NCBI GenBank assembly: GCA_002423125.1
Contig: DIUW01000019.1
Span: forward strand, 1 to 64,000
DNA: 64,000 nucleotides
Origin: Legionellaceae bacterium UBA6148
GTDB taxonomy: Bacteria; Pseudomonadota; Gammaproteobacteria; Legionellales; Legionellaceae
Reading direction: 5' to 3'
The notes under the pieces were generated by a model that saw only the letters and a program-made list of their open reading frames with translations, was not told where the DNA came from and searched no databases. This document shows, piece after piece, positions 61,019-64,000 of the stretch. The position numbers were made by a program, and so were the translations under genes. Within the stretch, counting starts at the first letter, position 1; every line of letters begins with the position of its first letter.

Positions 61019-61130
61019 ATAACGTCCTTCAATTTTCCCTTCTCCCCAGACATGGGGAGAAGGTGCCCGTAGGGCGGATGAGGGGATTTTGAATAAGTTA
61101 TTTGATGTTGTGGGGTACCGAGGTACCTGA
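61019..61130 (+). repeat. Dispersed ~110-bp repeat, full copy
   Basis: From ATAACGTCCTTCAATTTTCC to CGAGGTACCTGA, with a CTTCTCCCC/GGGGAGAAG palindrome and the GTGCCCGTAGGGCGG segment. Reverse copy at 48571-48676, deleted copy at 23827-23882. It ends 26 bases before the cytochrome start codon and so lies in that gene's promoter region. Confidence 0.8.
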
Positions 61131-61155
61131 GGTGTCATTGTTGGTCGGATCACTC

Positions 61156-61755
61156 ATGAAGAAAATGATTTTTATTTTCACGCTATGCTGTGCATTTGTC
61201 GTGAATGCGGCAGGCGATCGTCATGCGGGTGAAGCCAAATCAACTGCGTGTGCGGCATGTCATGGAGCCAAGGGGGTGAGTTCAAACCCTGAGTGGCCGA
61301 GCCTTGCAGGACAAAATCCGGTTTATTTTATGAAACAACTCAATGATTTTAAGTTAAATCATGATCGTGTGAGCCCCATAATGGCACCACTGGTTTCTGA
61401 ATTGAGCAATCAAGACATCGATGATCTGGCCGCTTATTACGCCAGCCTTCCTCTTTCTGAGGGTTCAACACCGAAGCAATATCGTGCTCGCGGGGAACTG
61501 TTGTATCGCGGGGGAGATTTTGATAAACATATCACGGCATGTATTGCTTGTCATGGCCCGAAAGGCACAGGAAATGCTCAAGCAGGGTTTCCTGTTGTTT
61601 CAGGACAACAAGTGGGTTACATCGTGCTACAATTACAACAATTTAAAGAGAAAAAGCGACGGAATGATCTGAACTCAATTATGCAAGACATCAGTGCACG
61701 TATGAGTTCCGATGATATGAACGCAGTCGCTCATTACATGGCCGGATTACATTAG
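61156..61755 (+). CDS. Di-heme cytochrome c4
   Basis: Periplasmic electron carrier to terminal oxidases. From the ATG at 61156, 199 residues: a signal peptide (MKKMIFIFTLCCAFVVNA), then two homologous c-type domains each with CxxCH (CAACHGAKG, CIACHGPKG) and a distal Met ligand (SPIMAPL, NSIMQDI). The upstream frame from 61102 runs through the dispersed repeat and lacks a signal peptide. It stands alone. Confidence 0.92.
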   Translation: MKKMIFIFTLCCAFVVNAAGDRHAGEAKSTACAACHGAKGVSSNPEWPSLAGQNPVYFMKQLNDFKLNHDRVSPIMAPLVSELSNQDIDDLAAYYASLPLSEGSTPKQYRARGELLYRGGDFDKHITACIACHGPKGTGNAQAGFPVVSGQQVGYIVLQLQQFKEKKRRNDLNSIMQDISARMSSDDMNAVAHYMAGLH

Positions 61756-61946
61756 GTTGAATACCCAATTTGATTAAGTGATAATATGGGGCGTCTTACA
61801 ACACTGATTTAAACCTAGAAAAATGAGTTGAATCTACAGCGATCTGCTGCTGCACTGATTCACTGGATCTTTTTCTAGTTTAAACGGAGTGGCATTAATT
61901 TTTTTTCATGTTACTCTGTTCAAAATCCAATTTTAAAGGTGAACCC

Positions 61947-62264
61947 GTGGATACTTTAGAAAAAATTAAAAAACAAGTTGCAGAAAATAATATCCTACTT
62001 TACATGAAAGGCACTCGAGAAATACCTCAATGCGGGTTTTCCGCACGTGCTGTTCAATGCATTAATGCTTGTGGTGTCGACTTTGCATCAGTTGACGTAC
62101 TGGCCAATCCTGACATTCGTCAAGTACTTCCGCAATATGCCGATTGGCCTACCTTCCCTCAACTTTATGTTCGTGGCGAACTAATAGGTGGCTCGGACAT
62201 CATTGTCGAAATGTACGAACAAGGCGAATTACAACGCGTATTACGAGATGCAATTACTGCCTAG
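61947..62264 (+). CDS. grxD: Monothiol glutaredoxin GrxD
   Basis: Binds and delivers 2Fe-2S clusters with glutathione. The GTG start at 61947 has AAGGTG six bases upstream and gives 105 residues, close to E. coli GrxD (115). Motifs are NNILLYMKGTREIPQCGFSARAVQ (CGFS), WPTFPQLYV and GGSDIIVEM. An ATG at 61908 would add 13 residues without family similarity. It precedes a peroxiredoxin gene by 31 bases. Confidence 0.93.
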   Translation: MDTLEKIKKQVAENNILLYMKGTREIPQCGFSARAVQCINACGVDFASVDVLANPDIRQVLPQYADWPTFPQLYVRGELIGGSDIIVEMYEQGELQRVLRDAITA

Positions 62265-62295
62265 CTTTTTTATATATACTTTTTAGGAGATCAAC

Positions 62296-62910
62296 ATGAC
62301 TGTTTTAGTGGGTCGTAAAGCCCCTGACTTCACAACATCGGCTGTATTAGGTTCTGGCGAAATTGTCGATAAATTTAACTTATATGATTGTCTGAAAAAC
62401 AAGCACGTCAAGACGATAGTGATATTCTTCTATCCACTCGATTTTACGTTTGTGTGCCCATCTGAATTAATCGCTCTTGATCATCGAACGAGTGAATTTG
62501 CTTCACGTGGTGTTGAGGTTATTTCCGTATCCATCGATTCACAGTTCACACACAACGCTTATCGTAATACACCCGTTAAAGACGGTGGTATTGGCCCAGT
62601 TAAGTTTACGATGGCAACTGACATGACTCATGCGATATGCCAATCCTATGGTGTTCAGCACCCTGTCGCAGGTGTGGCTTTCCGTGGAGCATTTATCATT
62701 GATAAAAACGGCATCGTTCGTTCACAGATAGTCAATGATCTACCTATCGGCAGAAACATCGACGAAATAATCCGAGTCATCGATGCCGTCCAGTTTTTTG
62801 AAGAAAACGGAGAAGTTTGTCCTGCAGGTTGGCACAAAGGCAAACCTGGAATGAGCGCATCACCCAAAGGCGTTGCAGAATACTTAGCTGAACATTCTGA
62901 CTCGTTGTAA
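62296..62910 (+). CDS. Typical 2-Cys peroxiredoxin (AhpC/Prx)
   Basis: Reduces hydrogen and organic peroxides. 204 residues with the peroxidatic cysteine in FFYPLDFTFVCPSELIAL, the resolving cysteine in GEVCPAGWHKGKPGM, and the catalytic Arg block. An AGGAG lies eight bases before the ATG. It forms a unit with grxD; similar grx-prx pairs occur in Legionella and Coxiella. An AhpF or AhpD reductase is not nearby. Confidence 0.93.
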   Translation: MTVLVGRKAPDFTTSAVLGSGEIVDKFNLYDCLKNKHVKTIVIFFYPLDFTFVCPSELIALDHRTSEFASRGVEVISVSIDSQFTHNAYRNTPVKDGGIGPVKFTMATDMTHAICQSYGVQHPVAGVAFRGAFIIDKNGIVRSQIVNDLPIGRNIDEIIRVIDAVQFFEENGEVCPAGWHKGKPGMSASPKGVAEYLAEHSDSL

Positions 62911-62922
62911 TCGGATATCCCT

Positions 62923-62951
62923 GCCCGGGTTTCACTTCGTTGCGCCCGGGC
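62923..62951. terminator. Hairpin between the convergent peroxiredoxin and RNase T genes
   Basis: GCCCGGG (62923-62929) and CCCGGGC (62945-62951) form a strong GC stem. It overlaps the last codons of RNase T. No clear T-run. Confidence 0.5.
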
Positions 62952-63588
62952 GTCCTCCCATTATTGGAAATCCCGCCTCAAACCACGTGTTCGCAATCAC
63001 ACAGAATAATTCCGCCGTTTTTTTCGCATCATAAATAGCAGAATGAGCTTCACTTTGATCAAACAAAATTCCGGCCTCTTTAACCGCTTTCGCCAACACC
63101 GTTTGCCCATACGTCATCCCCGCAAGCGTCGCCGTATCAAAACACGTGAACGCATGAAAAGGGAAATGCACCCCTGTACGTTTTACGGCGGCTTTCAAAA
63201 ACAGTAAATCAAACCAAGCATTATGCCCGACTAACACGGCTCGGCTACACTGTAACTGCTTCAATGCCTGCTCAATAGGTAAAAACAAACGTTCTAGCGC
63301 AAGCTTTTCATCAATCGCAAATCGCAATGGCTGAAAGGGATCGATATGATTAAACGCCAATGACTCCGCATCCAACACAGAATCTTTAAATGGTAAAATA
63401 TGCTCAAAGAAATGTTCTTTAATAAAAAAACGTCCGTGCTCATCCAAGTCGATCAAAACAATGCACATCTCTAACAGCGCATTTTTTTGCGGATCGATTC
63501 CCGCGGTTTCAACATCAACAATGACAGGAAGAAATCCACGAAACCGATGTTTCATTTTAGTAATGACTTTACGTTTAGATCCGTTCAT
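62932..63588 (-). CDS. rnt: Ribonuclease T
   Basis: 3'-5' exoribonuclease of the DnaQ/DEDDh family that trims tRNA and other stable RNA ends. From the ATG at 63588 (GGAG about six bases upstream) it has 218 residues: FRGFLPVIVDVETAGID (DxE), NALLEM, RAVLVGHNAWFDLLFLKA and SEAHSAIYDAKKTAELF (H...D). The start overlaps the end of pyrC by 14 bases. The longer frame to 63690 is unlikely. Confidence 0.94.
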   Translation of the reverse strand: MNGSKRKVITKMKHRFRGFLPVIVDVETAGIDPQKNALLEMCIVLIDLDEHGRFFIKEHFFEHILPFKDSVLDAESLAFNHIDPFQPLRFAIDEKLALERLFLPIEQALKQLQCSRAVLVGHNAWFDLLFLKAAVKRTGVHFPFHAFTCFDTATLAGMTYGQTVLAKAVKEAGILFDQSEAHSAIYDAKKTAELFCVIANTWFEAGFPIMGGRPGATK

Positions 63589-64000
63589 TAACACTCCATT
63601 GCAGCACCGTTCCTGCCCCGATAGGAACAATTTGTCCGAAATCGTACTCCAACACATCAGGAATGTGTTGAGGCCGCTGTATGAGTTCAATTCGCCCCTG
63701 ATTTATCGGAAGTTTATAAAAATCAGCGCCGTATTGACTCGTAAATGGTTCGAGTCGTTCAAGTTTGCCCAAATTATCAAATACTTCTGCATAAATGGCC
63801 AACGCATAAGGTGCAGAAAAAATACCCGCGCAACCACATGAACTTTCTTTTCGATTGCGCACGTGGGGAGCGCTGTCTGTCCCGGCAAAAAATTTACCAT
63901 TCCCGCTCACTGCGGCTTGCTGCACTGCAGCTTGATCATGCTCATGTTTTAAAATAGGCAAGCAATAATAATGGGGGCGAATACCACCCGCTAATAATTG
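63575..64000 (-). CDS. pyrC: Dihydroorotase PyrC, C-terminal part (runs off the right edge)
   Basis: Zinc amidohydrolase of pyrimidine synthesis that cyclises carbamoyl-aspartate. The visible 141 residues start inside the gene at AGGIRPHYYCLPILKHEHDQ and include FFAGTDSAPHVRNRKESSCGCAGIFSAPYAL (catalytic Asp and substrate loop) and the final VLQWSVNERI. The type is the E. coli PyrC class I-like one. The N-terminal zinc-binding HxH part lies outside the window. It overlaps rnt by 14 bases. Confidence 0.95.
   Translation of the reverse strand, partial: QLLAGGIRPHYYCLPILKHEHDQAAVQQAAVSGNGKFFAGTDSAPHVRNRKESSCGCAGIFSAPYALAIYAEVFDNLGKLERLEPFTSQYGADFYKLPINQGRIELIQRPQHIPDVLEYDFGQIVPIGAGTVLQWSVNERI

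Overview
The window reads as chromosome of a gammaproteobacterium of the order Legionellales (Legionella/Coxiella/Aquicella-like), by inference from gene content. It carries dotD-dotC-dotB of a Dot/Icm type IVB secretion system, several effector-like genes, a mitochondrial-carrier homologue, and ordinary gammaproteobacterial blocks (rsmD next to ftsY-ftsE-ftsX-rpoH, sdhCDAB-sucABCD, eno, trpDCFBA, panBC, hda). DNA is moderately AT-rich, with many small mobile-element scars and palindromic repeats. No rRNA, CRISPR array or replication origin was seen; one tRNA was found.

Layout. 0-5.2 kb: decayed mobile DNA (group II intron RT tail, two fused IS remnants), a FolD homologue lacking its catalytic lysine, a nucleobase-deaminase-like gene and a protein of eleven 27-residue repeats. 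5.2-8.2 kb: an outer-membrane barrel with a SPOR domain, then an exported protein with a GH17 glucanase domain. 8.8-12.1 kb: a DUF4116 membrane protein beside dotB/dotC/dotD. 12.4-25.9 kb: housekeeping genes (rsmD, an M16 protease pair, ftsYEX-rpoH, an MscS-type channel, a deaminase, a Pit phosphate transporter with its PhoU-like partner) plus an orphan RelB-type antitoxin and a dienelactone hydrolase pseudogene. 25.9-29.7 kb: enolase, a HAD-like effector candidate, a truncated effector tail and several inverted-repeat elements. 29.6-34.3 kb: trpDCFBA behind a candidate Trp-codon leader and attenuator. 34.4-42.8 kb: a membrane protein, hda/pgsA-like, panBC behind a coupled leader ORF, a membrane kinase-like effector candidate and a stand-alone EF-G2-type factor.

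43.0-50.2 kb looks like a genomic island: tRNA-Pro(GGG), two overlapping integrase genes (one internally deleted), a second outer-membrane-barrel plus exported-protein pair, a mitochondrial carrier family gene, a minimal nucleotidyltransferase and vapBC. The exported protein of this pair ends in a C-type-lectin-like DUF1566 domain. Its last ~35 codons carry the codon signature of a diversity-generating retroelement variable region: almost every variable position is a codon reachable from AAC or AAT by changing adenines only. No reverse transcriptase or template repeat is in the window.

50.3-64 kb is a conserved core: sdhCDAB-sucABCD (lower TCA cycle), pdxH, an RMF-motif small protein, cytochrome c4, a monothiol glutaredoxin with a 2-Cys peroxiredoxin, RNase T, and the C-terminal part of pyrC running off the right edge.
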